64,000 nucleotides of DNA from Luteibacter pinisoli (GTDB lineage Bacteria > Pseudomonadota > Gammaproteobacteria > Xanthomonadales > Rhodanobacteraceae), in assembly GCF_006385595.1 (NCBI RefSeq), contig NZ_CP041046.1:4479001-4543000 (forward strand), given 5' to 3'. The notes below the pieces were generated by a model that was not told the origin of the DNA, ran no database searches, and was given only the letters and a program-made list of their open reading frames with translations. Position 1 is the first letter of the stretch. Each line of letters starts with the position of its first letter. The position numbers were made by a program, and so were the translations under genes. Shown here in pieces: positions 8,628-16,735 of this stretch.

Positions 8628-10118
8628 ATGCAGGAGACTGCCGGGCATGACGCCCATTTCGGCTGGTTCACCCGCCGCCGTAAACACCTCAAGCCCGACG
8701 ACCTGACCATCGTCGACGCCTCGATGCTGAAACGCGCCGTCGGCGCCGCAGCCCTCGGCAATGCCATGGAGTGGTTCGACTTCGGCGTATACGGCTATCT
8801 CGCCGTGACGCTCGGCCACGTGTTCTTCCCGGGCAGCAGCCCGACGGCCCAGGTGATTGCGACGTTCGCCACGTTCACCGTCGCGTTCCTCGTGCGTCCG
8901 ATCGGCGGCCTGGTGTTCGGGCCGCTCGGCGACCGATTCGGCCGTCAGCGCGTGCTGGCCGCGACCATGATCATGATGGCCCTGGGTACCTTCGCCATCG
9001 GCCTGATCCCCAGCTACGACCGCATCGGCCTGTGGGCCCCGGCGTTGCTACTGCTGGCGCGCCTGCTGCAGGGCTTTTCCACCGGCGGCGAATACGGCGG
9101 CGCGGCGACGTTTATCGCGGAGTATTCCACCGATGCCCGACGCGGGCAGATGGGCAGCTGGCTGGAGTTCGGCACGCTGGGTGGGTATATCGCCGGTGCC
9201 GGCGTGGTCACCGCGCTGACCACGCTGCTCGGCAGCGAGGACATGCTGGCGTGGGGCTGGCGCGTGCCGTTCCTTGTCGCCGGGCCGCTCGGCCTGTTCG
9301 GCCTGTACATGCGCATGAAGCTGGAAGAGACACCGGCTTTCAAGGCGCACGCGGATGCGATGGAAGCGGCCGGCGATTCACCACGCATTGGTCTTATTGA
9401 GCTGGTCTCGGTGCACGGCGCTCAGCTGCTGAAATGCATCGGCCTGGTGCTCGTGTTCAACGTCACCGATTACATGCTGCTGACCTACATGCCGAGCTAC
9501 CTCACGGTGACGCTGGGCTACAGCGAAGCGAAAGGCCTGCTGCTGATCCTCATCGTGATGCTGGTGATGATGCCGCTCAACGTCGTGGGGGGTTACTTCA
9601 GCGATCGCTTTGGCCGCCGCCCCATGATCATCGGCGCGTGCACGGCGATGTTCGTGCTGGCCATCCCGTGCATGTGGCTGGTCGGTACCGGCAACGATGC
9701 CTGGATCTTCACCGGCCTGATGCTGCTGGGCGTGGCGCTGGTCTGCTTCACCAGCACGATGCCGGCGACGTTGCCGGCGCTGTTCTATACACCGGTGCGC
9801 TACAGCGCGCTGTCCATCGCGTTCAACGTCTCGGTGTCGCTGTTTGGGGGCACGACGCCGCTGGTCACCGCGTGGCTGGTGGAGCGCACCGGCGACCCGA
9901 TGGTGCCGGCGTATTACCTGATGGGCGCGGCCGTGATCGGTGTCATCACCATGCTCTTCGTCACGGAAACGGCCGGCCTGCCGCTGCGCGGTTCGCCGCC
10001 GGCCGTGGCCGATCACGCCGAGGCGAAGGAGCTGTTGGCGAGCGACGCGCCGCTGACAGTCGACGAGACGCTGCCGGCGTTGCCGGAAGACGCCGCCAAC
10101 GCCAGCGCCACGGTTTAG
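8628..10118 (+). CDS. MFS transporter, metabolite:H+ symporter family (ProP-like)
   Basis: Inner-membrane symporter of 496 residues with 12 membrane segments. The opening GNAMEWFDFGVYGYLA, the loop GPLGDRFGRQRVL and the RLLQGFSTGGEYGGAATF motif are diagnostic of the ProP/ShiA/KgtP branch, which carries betaine, proline, shikimate or dicarboxylates. The ATG at 8628 follows an AGGAG at a good distance; the open frame starting at 8352 overlaps nagR and has no ribosome site. It carries a hydrophilic C-terminal tail of about 40 residues, reminiscent of the osmosensory tail of ProP, but no clear coiled coil is seen. The substrate is unknown. It is preceded by an unusual inverted repeat (8482-8533). 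Confidence 0.82.
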   Translation: MQETAGHDAHFGWFTRRRKHLKPDDLTIVDASMLKRAVGAAALGNAMEWFDFGVYGYLAVTLGHVFFPGSSPTAQVIATFATFTVAFLVRPIGGLVFGPLGDRFGRQRVLAATMIMMALGTFAIGLIPSYDRIGLWAPALLLLARLLQGFSTGGEYGGAATFIAEYSTDARRGQMGSWLEFGTLGGYIAGAGVVTALTTLLGSEDMLAWGWRVPFLVAGPLGLFGLYMRMKLEETPAFKAHADAMEAAGDSPRIGLIELVSVHGAQLLKCIGLVLVFNVTDYMLLTYMPSYLTVTLGYSEAKGLLLILIVMLVMMPLNVVGGYFSDRFGRRPMIIGACTAMFVLAIPCMWLVGTGNDAWIFTGLMLLGVALVCFTSTMPATLPALFYTPVRYSALSIAFNVSVSLFGGTTPLVTAWLVERTGDPMVPAYYLMGAAVIGVITMLFVTETAGLPLRGSPPAVADHAEAKELLASDAPLTVDETLPALPEDAANASATV

Positions 10119-10969
10119 GCGTACGTCATTACGGCGATGGCGGCGATGGCCAGTGCGATGCCGAGCCAGTTCACCGCCGTGAGCTTTTCGCGGAAGCCCA
10201 GCGCGCCGACCAGCGTGCCGAGGACGACCACACCCACGTTCATCGACGCGAAGACCAGGGACGGGTCGTTCGGCAGGGCCTGGTGGCCCCTGACGTAGAA
10301 CAGGATGTTGGCGAAATTGAACGCGCCCAGCAGCACGCCGAAACCGATGCTGCGTGCGGAGAGGGCGGCCGTGCGCGACACCGCGCGGACGGCGACGACG
10401 ATCCAGCACAGCACCATGGCGATCAGGAACGCGCCAAGCAGGCCGGCCCCGAACGAGGCGCCGGCCTTCGCCACGAGCTTGAAGCAGATATCGATGGCGC
10501 CGAAGCCGGCGAAGACCAGCAGCGGCGCCCACCACGCGTCCGCTTCGCTCGCGCCACCGCGCTGCCGGCGCCAGAGCACGCAGAGCACCGCCACCAGCGC
10601 GATGCCGATGCCGAGCGCCTTCTGTCCGGTGAGCACGTCACCGAGCACGACGAACGCCGCAAACAGGGAGACGAACAGCGACAGGCGCTGGGCCACGTCG
10701 GTGCGCACGATGCCGGCGGTGCGCACGGAACGCGCCAGCACCACGAAGATCGCCGGCAGCAGGATGCCCAGGGCAATGAGCGGCGGCCACGTGGCCTTCG
10801 CTGCCAGCGCCGCCTGTGGCGTCGCGCCGAGCAGCCACCACGCGAGAAGCGACGCCACCACGTAATTGGTGGCGACGGCCTGGACGATATCGATACCGCC
10901 GCGGCGGGCGAGCTTCAGCAGGACGGACACCGAAACGCTGAAGAGAACCGCGAGAAGAATGTAAACCAT
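10115..10969 (-). CDS. EamA/DMT-superfamily membrane transporter
   Basis: Inner-membrane protein of 284 residues with about ten hydrophobic segments, the two five-helix EamA repeats of the drug/metabolite transporter superfamily (for example GVLLGAFNFANILFYVRG late in the second repeat). The ATG at 10969 is preferred; the longer frame from 11128 would overlap eda and adds a non-hydrophobic arginine-rich stretch. Its stop overlaps the end of the convergent transporter gene by four bases. It lies 71 bases after eda in the same direction, so it may be the last gene of the zwf-pgl-edd-eda transcript. Substrate unknown; the fold is shared by metabolite exporters. Confidence 0.75.
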   Translation of the reverse strand: MVYILLAVLFSVSVSVLLKLARRGGIDIVQAVATNYVVASLLAWWLLGATPQAALAAKATWPPLIALGILLPAIFVVLARSVRTAGIVRTDVAQRLSLFVSLFAAFVVLGDVLTGQKALGIGIALVAVLCVLWRRQRGGASEADAWWAPLLVFAGFGAIDICFKLVAKAGASFGAGLLGAFLIAMVLCWIVVAVRAVSRTAALSARSIGFGVLLGAFNFANILFYVRGHQALPNDPSLVFASMNVGVVVLGTLVGALGFREKLTAVNWLGIALAIAAIAVMTYA

Positions 10970-11040
10970 GGGACCGGTTATCAGGTGTACGAAGCCCGGA
11001 AGGATCGCACGAACCGCCGGCCCATGGCCTGTGTCGTGGC

Positions 11041-11685
11041 TTAGCGCTTCAGCTGGGCGGCTTCGCGGGCCAGGGCTTCGATGCCGGCGAAGTCGCCGGC
11101 GGCGAGCTTGTCGGCCGGGGTGAGCCACGAACCGCCGACGCAGGCAACGTTGGGCAGCGCGAGGAACTCCGGCGCGCTGGCCAGGCTGATGCCGCCGGTG
11201 GGGCAGAAGGTGATCTGCGGCAGGGGCGAGGCCCAGGCGCTGATCAGCTTCACGCCACCCGCCGCCACGGCCGGGAAGAACTTCTGGAAACGGTAGCCAC
11301 GCTCGAGCAGCTCCATCGCTTCGCTGGAGGTCGCCGCGCCCGGCAGCAACGGCAGTTCGGAATCGTCGGCGGCGTCGAGCAGGCGCGGGCTGCTGCCCGG
11401 CGAGACGGCGAACTTCGCACCGGCCTTCAGCGCGGCCTCGAGGTCGCGCGCGGTCAGCACGGTGCCCACGCCGATGAAGGCGCCTTCCACTTCGGCGGCG
11501 ATGGCGCGCACCGCGTCGAGCGCGGCGGGCGTGCGCAGGGTGACTTCAATCGCCGGAATGCCGCCGGCGACCAGCGCGCGGGCCATGCCCACGGCCTTCG
11601 CGGCGTCCTCGATGATGACGACGGGAACTACCGGTGCCAGGGCCAGGGTGGATGCGACCTTGGCCTGCTTTGCTTCGTTGCTCAT
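11041..11685 (-). CDS. eda: 2-keto-3-deoxy-6-phosphogluconate (KDPG) aldolase
   Basis: Cleaves KDPG to pyruvate and glyceraldehyde-3-phosphate, the last Entner-Doudoroff step, in the cytoplasm. The protein has 214 residues, the usual size. The catalytic Glu lies in IPAIEVTLRTP, the Schiff-base Lys in FQKFFPA at about residue 135, and the phosphate-binding loop in CPTGGISL. It is 14 bases downstream of edd, in the same operon. All key residues are present. Confidence 0.96.
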   Translation of the reverse strand: MSNEAKQAKVASTLALAPVVPVVIIEDAAKAVGMARALVAGGIPAIEVTLRTPAALDAVRAIAAEVEGAFIGVGTVLTARDLEAALKAGAKFAVSPGSSPRLLDAADDSELPLLPGAATSSEAMELLERGYRFQKFFPAVAAGGVKLISAWASPLPQITFCPTGGISLASAPEFLALPNVACVGGSWLTPADKLAAGDFAGIEALAREAAQLKR

Positions 11686-11699
11686 CGTTACTCCGTTGC

Positions 11700-13514
11700 T
11701 TAGAACACGCCCGCGCCGAGGTCGGCCGCAACGGACGACTGGCGGAACATGGCAAAAAGTTCGCGGCCCATGCCGGTGTGGTGCACACCGAGGTCCACGT
11801 TGTCAGGCACGCGGCTGTTCCACTCGTCCGCGTCCACGAGCACTTCGAGGGCGCCGGTGTTGGCGTCCAGGCGGATCAGGTCGCCCGTGCGGATGCGTGC
11901 GATGGGGCCGCCCGCTTCGGCTTCCGGGGTGACGTGGATCGCCGCCGGCACGCGGCCGGACGCGCCGGACATGCGGCCGTCGGTGACCAGCGCCACGCGG
12001 TGCCCGCGATCCTGCAGCAGGCTCAGCGTCGGCGTGAGCTTGTGCAGCTCGGGCATGCCGCGCGCACGCGGGCCCTGGAAGCGCACCACGGCGATGAAGT
12101 CGCGGTTGAGCTCGCCACGGTCGAAAGCGGCCTTCACGTCATCCTGTTCATCGAACACGATGGCCGGCGCTTCGATCACCATGCGGTCGTCCGGCACGGA
12201 CGAGACCTTGATGACGCTGCGGCCGACATTGCCCTTGAGCATGCGCAGGCCACCGTCCTGGCGGAACGGTTCGGCGGTGGAACGCAGCACACCACGGTTG
12301 CCGCTTTCCTTCGACACCGGATGCCACGCGAGCACGCCGTCGTCGCCAAGCGCGGGCACGTTGCGGTACGTGTCCATGCCGTAGCCCATGATGGTGTGCA
12401 CGTCGTTGTGCAGCAGGCCGGCGTCGAGCAGCTGGTCAATCAGGAAGGCCATGCCGCCGGCGTCGTGGAAGTGGTTCACGTCCGCGTAGCCGTTCGGGTA
12501 CACGCGCGCCAGCAGCGGCACCACCGAGGACAGCGCGTCGAAATCGTCCCAGCGCAGGTCGATGCCGGCCGCGCGCGCGATGGCGACGAGATGCAGCAGG
12601 TGGTTGGTGGAGCCACCCGTGGCATGCAGGCCGACCACGCCGTTGACGATGGCGCGCTCGTCGATGATCCGGCCGAGCGGGATGTACTGCTCGCCGTTGC
12701 AGTCGGTGGCGAGCACGCGCTCCACGGTAGCGTCGGTCAGCGCGTTGCGCAGCGGCGTATCCGGCGGCTCGAAGCTCGAGCCCGGCAGGTGCACGCCCAT
12801 GATCTCCATCAGCATCTGGTTGGAGTTGGCCGTGCCATAGAACGTGCAGGTGCCGGCGCCATGGTACGAGCGCGCTTCGGCTTCGAGCAGCTCCGCGCGC
12901 GTGGCCTTGCCGGCGGCGAACGCCTGGCGCACCTTGGACTTTTCTTCGTTGGGAATGCCCGACGGCATCGGGCCCGACGGCACGAACGCGCTGGCGAGAT
13001 GGCCGAAGGAAAGGGCGCCGATCAGCATGCCCGGCACGATCTTGTCGCAGATGCCGAGGTACAGCGCGCCTTCGTACATGTCGTGCGAGAGCGACACGGC
13101 GGTGGCCATCGCGATCAGGTCGCGCGAGAACAGCGACAGCTCCATGCCCGGGCGGCCCTGGGTCACGCCGTCGCACATCGCCGGCACGCCGCCCGCCACC
13201 TGGGCGGTGGCGCCGAGGCGGCGCGCGGTGCTGCGGATGCGCTCCGGGTAGCCTTCGTACGGCTGGTGCGCGGAAAGCATGTCGTTGTACGCGGTGATGA
13301 TCGCGATGTTGGCGGCGTGGCCGTTGCGCAGCGCATCCTTGTCGGACTCGCACGAGGCGGCGAAACCATGGGCGAGGTTGCCGCACGACAGGTGGTGGCG
13401 CTTGGCGCCCTTGCCGCGCGCGGCGTCGATCTTCGCCAGATACGCCGTGCGCGAAGCATGGCTGCGCTCGGCGATGCGCTGGGTGACCTCGACGAGGACG
13501 GGATGCAGGGTCAT
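11700..13514 (-). CDS. edd: 6-phosphogluconate dehydratase
   Basis: Dehydrates 6-phosphogluconate to KDPG, the committed Entner-Doudoroff step. At 604 residues it matches E. coli Edd. It belongs to the IlvD/Edd iron-sulphur dehydratases. Seen are AYNDMLSAHQPYEGYP near residue 65, GVPAMCDGVTQG with a cluster cysteine, CTFYGTANSNQMLMEIMG, ATGGSTNHLLHL and DGRMSGASGRVPAAIHV near the C-terminus. The ATG at 13514 is chosen because the conserved N-terminus begins there; an open frame to 13697 overlaps pgl and is spurious. It lies between pgl and eda with small gaps. Confidence 0.96.
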   Translation of the reverse strand: MTLHPVLVEVTQRIAERSHASRTAYLAKIDAARGKGAKRHHLSCGNLAHGFAASCESDKDALRNGHAANIAIITAYNDMLSAHQPYEGYPERIRSTARRLGATAQVAGGVPAMCDGVTQGRPGMELSLFSRDLIAMATAVSLSHDMYEGALYLGICDKIVPGMLIGALSFGHLASAFVPSGPMPSGIPNEEKSKVRQAFAAGKATRAELLEAEARSYHGAGTCTFYGTANSNQMLMEIMGVHLPGSSFEPPDTPLRNALTDATVERVLATDCNGEQYIPLGRIIDERAIVNGVVGLHATGGSTNHLLHLVAIARAAGIDLRWDDFDALSSVVPLLARVYPNGYADVNHFHDAGGMAFLIDQLLDAGLLHNDVHTIMGYGMDTYRNVPALGDDGVLAWHPVSKESGNRGVLRSTAEPFRQDGGLRMLKGNVGRSVIKVSSVPDDRMVIEAPAIVFDEQDDVKAAFDRGELNRDFIAVVRFQGPRARGMPELHKLTPTLSLLQDRGHRVALVTDGRMSGASGRVPAAIHVTPEAEAGGPIARIRTGDLIRLDANTGALEVLVDADEWNSRVPDNVDLGVHHTGMGRELFAMFRQSSVAADLGAGVF

Positions 13515-13557
13515 GGCAAGGATTCCGGGGCTTTGACCAAATGGAGCGGGGCGCGCG

Positions 13558-14259
13558 TCAGGGCGCCCAGAAGACGTGGACGGGGGTGCGGTCCTGCGCG
13601 AGCACGGCACGGATCGGAAGGTCTTCGCCGGCTTCCGCCTTGGCGAGGAGGGCCTTCTTGTCGTCGCCTTCGATGTGCAGGTACAGCTTGCCGGCATCGA
13701 GCACGCGCGGCAGCGTCAGCGTGATGCGCGGCTCGCCGGCGCCGCCGGCGCGCATGGAGACGACAGCCTTCGTGCCGTTCGGATCCAGCGCCTCGGCGAG
13801 GTGGTCGCCGCCGGGGAAGAACGATGCGGTGTGGCCATCCGGGCCCATGCCCAGGATCACCACGTCGAGCGGCCGGCCAAGGTCATCGATGCGCTTGCCC
13901 ACCGCACCCAGCGCGGCGTCGACATCGTCCTTGTGCTCGCGGTCGAACAGCGGGACGAAACGGGCGGTGTGCGCCTCGTGGTGCAGCAGGTGCTCGGCGA
14001 CCAGGCGTGCGTTCGAGCGGTCGCTGTCGGTGTCGACCCAGCGCTCGTCGACCAGCGTGATGGTGACCTTCGACCAGTCGATTTCCTGCTCGCACAGCAC
14101 GGCGAACATCTGCTTCGGCGTGCCCCCGCCGGAGACCGCCAGCGTCGCCTTGCCGCGCGCCTTGATGGCGGCATCCAGCTTCGACGCGATATCGCGCGCC
14201 AGCTTGTCGGCGAGCGTGAGCTTGTCGGCGTATTCGTTGCGAATGAGTTTTGCGTTCAT
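13558..14259 (-). CDS. pgl: 6-phosphogluconolactonase (DevB/SOL type)
   Basis: Hydrolyses 6-phosphogluconolactone to 6-phosphogluconate. The 233-residue protein has the NagB-like lactonase fold with LAVSGGGTPKQMF (residues 40-52), VTITLVDERWV and ILGMGPDGHTASFFPG. The ATG at 14259 overlaps the zwf stop as ATGA, which suggests translational coupling and rules out the longer frame. It links zwf to edd in the operon. Confidence 0.95.
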   Translation of the reverse strand: MNAKLIRNEYADKLTLADKLARDIASKLDAAIKARGKATLAVSGGGTPKQMFAVLCEQEIDWSKVTITLVDERWVDTDSDRSNARLVAEHLLHHEAHTARFVPLFDREHKDDVDAALGAVGKRIDDLGRPLDVVILGMGPDGHTASFFPGGDHLAEALDPNGTKAVVSMRAGGAGEPRITLTLPRVLDAGKLYLHIEGDDKKALLAKAEAGEDLPIRAVLAQDRTPVHVFWAP

Positions 14260-15728
14260 GCGGCGTCCTCGGCCCAGGTGCGGCCATCGCGTTCGATGAG
14301 CGCAACGGCTGCGCTCGGACCCCAGGTACCTGCGGTGTACGGCTTCGGCGTGTCGCCGGAGGCCTCCCAGGCGTCGAGGATGGGGCCGGCCCACTTCCAC
14401 GCCGCTTCCACTTCATCGCGGCGCATGAACAGGGTCGGGTTGCCACGCACGACATCAAGGATGAGCCGCTCGTAGGCGTCGGGCTGCTGCACGCCAAACG
14501 CCGTCGCGAAGCTCATGTCGAGCGGCACGTGGCGAAGGCGCAGGCCGCCCGGACCCGGATGCTTGATCGTCAGCCACAGCTTCACGCCCTCGTCCGGCTG
14601 CAGGCGCAGCGTGAGACGGTTGGGCAGCAGCGGGCCGCTGGTCGGGTCGAAGATCGAATGCGGCAACGCACGGAACGTCACCACGATCTCCGAGACCCGG
14701 TTGGGAAGGCGCTTGCCGGTGCGCAGGTAAAACGGCACGCCGGCCCAGCGCCAGTTACCGATCTCCGCCTTGAGGGCGACGAAGGTTTCGGTTTTTGACT
14801 GGTCGCTGCCGAGTTCCTCGAAGTAACCCGGGACGCCCTGACCTTCCGCCGCACCGGCGCGGTACTGGCCGCGCACGGTGAGCTGGGCCGCGTTGCTGCC
14901 GTTGATCGGACGCAGCGAACGCAGCACCTTGAGTTTTTCGTCGCGCACGGCATCCGGCGCCAGCGACGACGGCGGCTCCATGGCGAGCATGCACAACAGC
15001 TGCAGGATGTGGTTCTGGACCATGTCGCGCAGCGCGCCGGCACGGTCGTAGTAGCCGGCGCGATGGCCGACGCCGACGGTTTCGGCCACGGTGATCTGCA
15101 CGTGATCGATGTGCTGGGCATTCCACAGCGGCTCGAACAGCGCGTTGCCGAAACGCAGCGCCAGCAGGTTCTGCACCGTCTCCTTACCGAGGTAATGGTC
15201 GATGCGATAGGTCTGCGCTTCGGTGAACACCTGGGCCACGGCATCGTTGATGGCGTTGGCGCTCTGCAGGTCGCGGCCGATCGGCTTCTCCAGCACCACG
15301 CGCGAACCTTCGCCATTGAGGCCCAGGCTGCCCAGGCGCTGGCAGATGTCGGTGAAGATTTCCGGCGAGGTGGAGAGATAGAACACGCGGATGTGGTCGG
15401 CGTGCTCGGCCATCAGCGCGGCGAACTCGTCCCAGCCATCCGCCTTGCGGGCATCCAGCGAGCGGTAACCGATCATGCTGATGAACGCGTCCAGCTGGGC
15501 CGGGGCGACGTGGCCCACGCCCTTCTCCACGGCCGCGCGCACCTGCTCGCGGTAACCGGCGTCATCCAGGCCTTCGCGGGCCACGCCGATGATCCGGCTC
15601 TTGGGCAGGATCTGGCCGTCGATGAAGCGGTGGTACATCGCGGGAAGGAGCTTGCGCACGGCGAGGTCGCCGGTGCCGCCGAAGATGACCAGGTCGAACG
15701 GTTCGACCGGATGGGAAGGAGCGCTCAC
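14256..15728 (-). CDS. zwf: Glucose-6-phosphate 1-dehydrogenase
   Basis: Oxidises glucose-6-phosphate with NAD(P)+ and starts the Entner-Doudoroff and pentose phosphate routes. The 490-residue length is typical. The nucleotide-binding motif FGGTGDLAVRKLLPA is at about residues 16-30 and the active-site signature YRIDHYLGKE at about residues 176-185. It is the first gene of the zwf-pgl-edd-eda operon. Its upstream interval, shared with the divergent nagQ gene, holds four TACCA repeats, a LacI-type element and a short inverted repeat, which suggests control by carbohydrate regulators. No HexR-type box was recognised. Confidence 0.97.
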   Translation of the reverse strand: MSAPSHPVEPFDLVIFGGTGDLAVRKLLPAMYHRFIDGQILPKSRIIGVAREGLDDAGYREQVRAAVEKGVGHVAPAQLDAFISMIGYRSLDARKADGWDEFAALMAEHADHIRVFYLSTSPEIFTDICQRLGSLGLNGEGSRVVLEKPIGRDLQSANAINDAVAQVFTEAQTYRIDHYLGKETVQNLLALRFGNALFEPLWNAQHIDHVQITVAETVGVGHRAGYYDRAGALRDMVQNHILQLLCMLAMEPPSSLAPDAVRDEKLKVLRSLRPINGSNAAQLTVRGQYRAGAAEGQGVPGYFEELGSDQSKTETFVALKAEIGNWRWAGVPFYLRTGKRLPNRVSEIVVTFRALPHSIFDPTSGPLLPNRLTLRLQPDEGVKLWLTIKHPGPGGLRLRHVPLDMSFATAFGVQQPDAYERLILDVVRGNPTLFMRRDEVEAAWKWAGPILDAWEASGDTPKPYTAGTWGPSAAVALIERDGRTWAEDAA

Positions 15729-15772
15729 GACAGGGCCTCTTGAGGGGTTTGCTGAGGGGTGCCTCTGGATCG

Positions 15773-15808
15773 TACCAGTGACATACCACGGCGTACCAGC
15801 CCCGTACC
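15773..15808 (+). promoter_or_regulatory. Four direct TACCA repeats (two TACCA-N6-TACCA units) upstream of zwf
   Basis: TACCA occurs at 15773, 15784, 15793 and 15804, forming TACCAGTGACATACCA and TACCAGCCCCGTACCA, each with an 11-base period. They lie 45-80 bases upstream of the zwf ATG. A related unit on the opposite strand lies at 15941-15956 before nagQ. Likely regulator binding sites; the nagQ product is the obvious candidate. Confidence 0.55.
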
Positions 15809-15853
15809 ACTACGAATGTTCTTCCCCCTCACGTAACCTCGTGATCACACAAC

Positions 15854-15865
15854 GGAAACGTTTTC
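15854..15865. promoter_or_regulatory. LacI-type operator-like element GGAAACGTTTTC (copy 2)
   Basis: Identical in all 12 bases to the element at 5829-5840, with further similarity in the flanks. It is about midway in the zwf/nagQ divergent interval, so one factor could act on both transcripts. Confidence 0.55.
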
Positions 15866-15883
15866 AGCCTGATTTAGATCGTG

Positions 15884-15897
15884 CAAACGGTCGTTTG
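15884..15897. promoter_or_regulatory. Short perfect inverted repeat in the zwf/nagQ interval
   Basis: CAAACG and CGTTTG arms separated by two bases (CAAACGGTCGTTTG). It resembles a small operator and lies 19 bases from the LacI-type element. No protein can be assigned. Confidence 0.4.
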
Positions 15898-15940
15898 AGA
15901 AGATCGGTGGTCTGCACGTTATTGGACGGCCTTGCCGCAG

Positions 15941-15956
15941 TGGTTAGCTATTGGTA
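15941..15956 (-). promoter_or_regulatory. TACCA-N6-AACCA unit just upstream of nagQ
   Basis: Read on the minus strand this is TACCAATAGCTAACCA, the same 11-base-period arrangement as the two units near zwf. It ends 12 bases before the nagQ ATG, so occupancy would block initiation and could give autoregulation. Confidence 0.45.
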
Positions 15957-15967
15957 TCTTCTCGCTC

Positions 15968-16720
15968 ATGGAAACCGCCCTCGTCGCCGAATACCAGCGC
16001 CTCCAGCACGACACGGCCGCCCGCCTGCCGCTGGCGTACATGCGCCTGCGCCGGGCCATCCGTAACGTGATCGAGAACGGTGAGGTCCAGGTGGGCCACG
16101 CCCTGCCCAGCGAACGCGACCTGGCCAGGGCCCTCACCCTGTCCCGGGTGACGGTGCGCAAGGCCATCGGTGGCCTGGTCGAGGACGGCCTGCTCACCCA
16201 GCGCCACGGCGCCGGCACCTTCGTCTCCGAGCGCATCGTCAAGCCGCTGTCGCGGATGACCAGCTTCACCGAGGACCTGCGCGCCCGTGGCCTCAACCCG
16301 CGTTCGGAGTTCTTCGAGCGGGCCATCGGCGAGGTGAATCCCGAGGAAGCCATGGCGATGAACCTGTCGCCCGGCACCCAGGTGGTCCGCCTGCACCGGC
16401 TGCGCTATGCGGGCGACGAGCCGCTGGCCATCGAGCGCAGCGCCGTGCCGCTGTCCCTCCTGCCCGACCCGGGCCTGGTCGAGGATTCGCTTTACGAGGC
16501 CCTCGACAAGCTCGGCAACCGGCCCACCCGCGCGCTGCAACGCCTGCGCGCCGTGGTGTTGGGCCCCGCCCAGCTGCGCCTGCTGCGCCTGCCGATCGGC
16601 AGCGCCGGCCTGAACATCGAACGGCGCAGCTTCCTCGACGACGGGCGCATCGTCGAATTCACCAATTCCTGGTACCGCGGCGATATCTACGATTTCGTCG
16701 CCGAACTGCAAAGCGACTGA
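15968..16720 (+). CDS. nagQ: GntR/HutC-family transcriptional regulator, NagQ-like
   Basis: A 250-residue regulator. The winged helix-turn-helix spans about residues 20-90 (YMRLRRAIRNVIENGEVQ, LPSERDLARALTLSRVTVRKAI, LTQRHGAGTFV). The UTRA ligand-binding domain follows (MTSFTEDLRARG, then VVRLHRLRYAGDEPLAIER). The ATG at 15968 is preferred over an upstream ATG at 15932 because HutC proteins begin close to this point; no strong ribosome site decides it. It heads the nagQ-nagB-II-nagA operon, as in Xanthomonas, where NagQ senses a GlcNAc-derived sugar phosphate. Regulation of the divergent zwf operon is inferred from the shared interval. Confidence 0.88.
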   Translation: METALVAEYQRLQHDTAARLPLAYMRLRRAIRNVIENGEVQVGHALPSERDLARALTLSRVTVRKAIGGLVEDGLLTQRHGAGTFVSERIVKPLSRMTSFTEDLRARGLNPRSEFFERAIGEVNPEEAMAMNLSPGTQVVRLHRLRYAGDEPLAIERSAVPLSLLPDPGLVEDSLYEALDKLGNRPTRALQRLRAVVLGPAQLRLLRLPIGSAGLNIERRSFLDDGRIVEFTNSWYRGDIYDFVAELQSD

Positions 16721-16735
16721 CGAGCCGAAGCCCCC

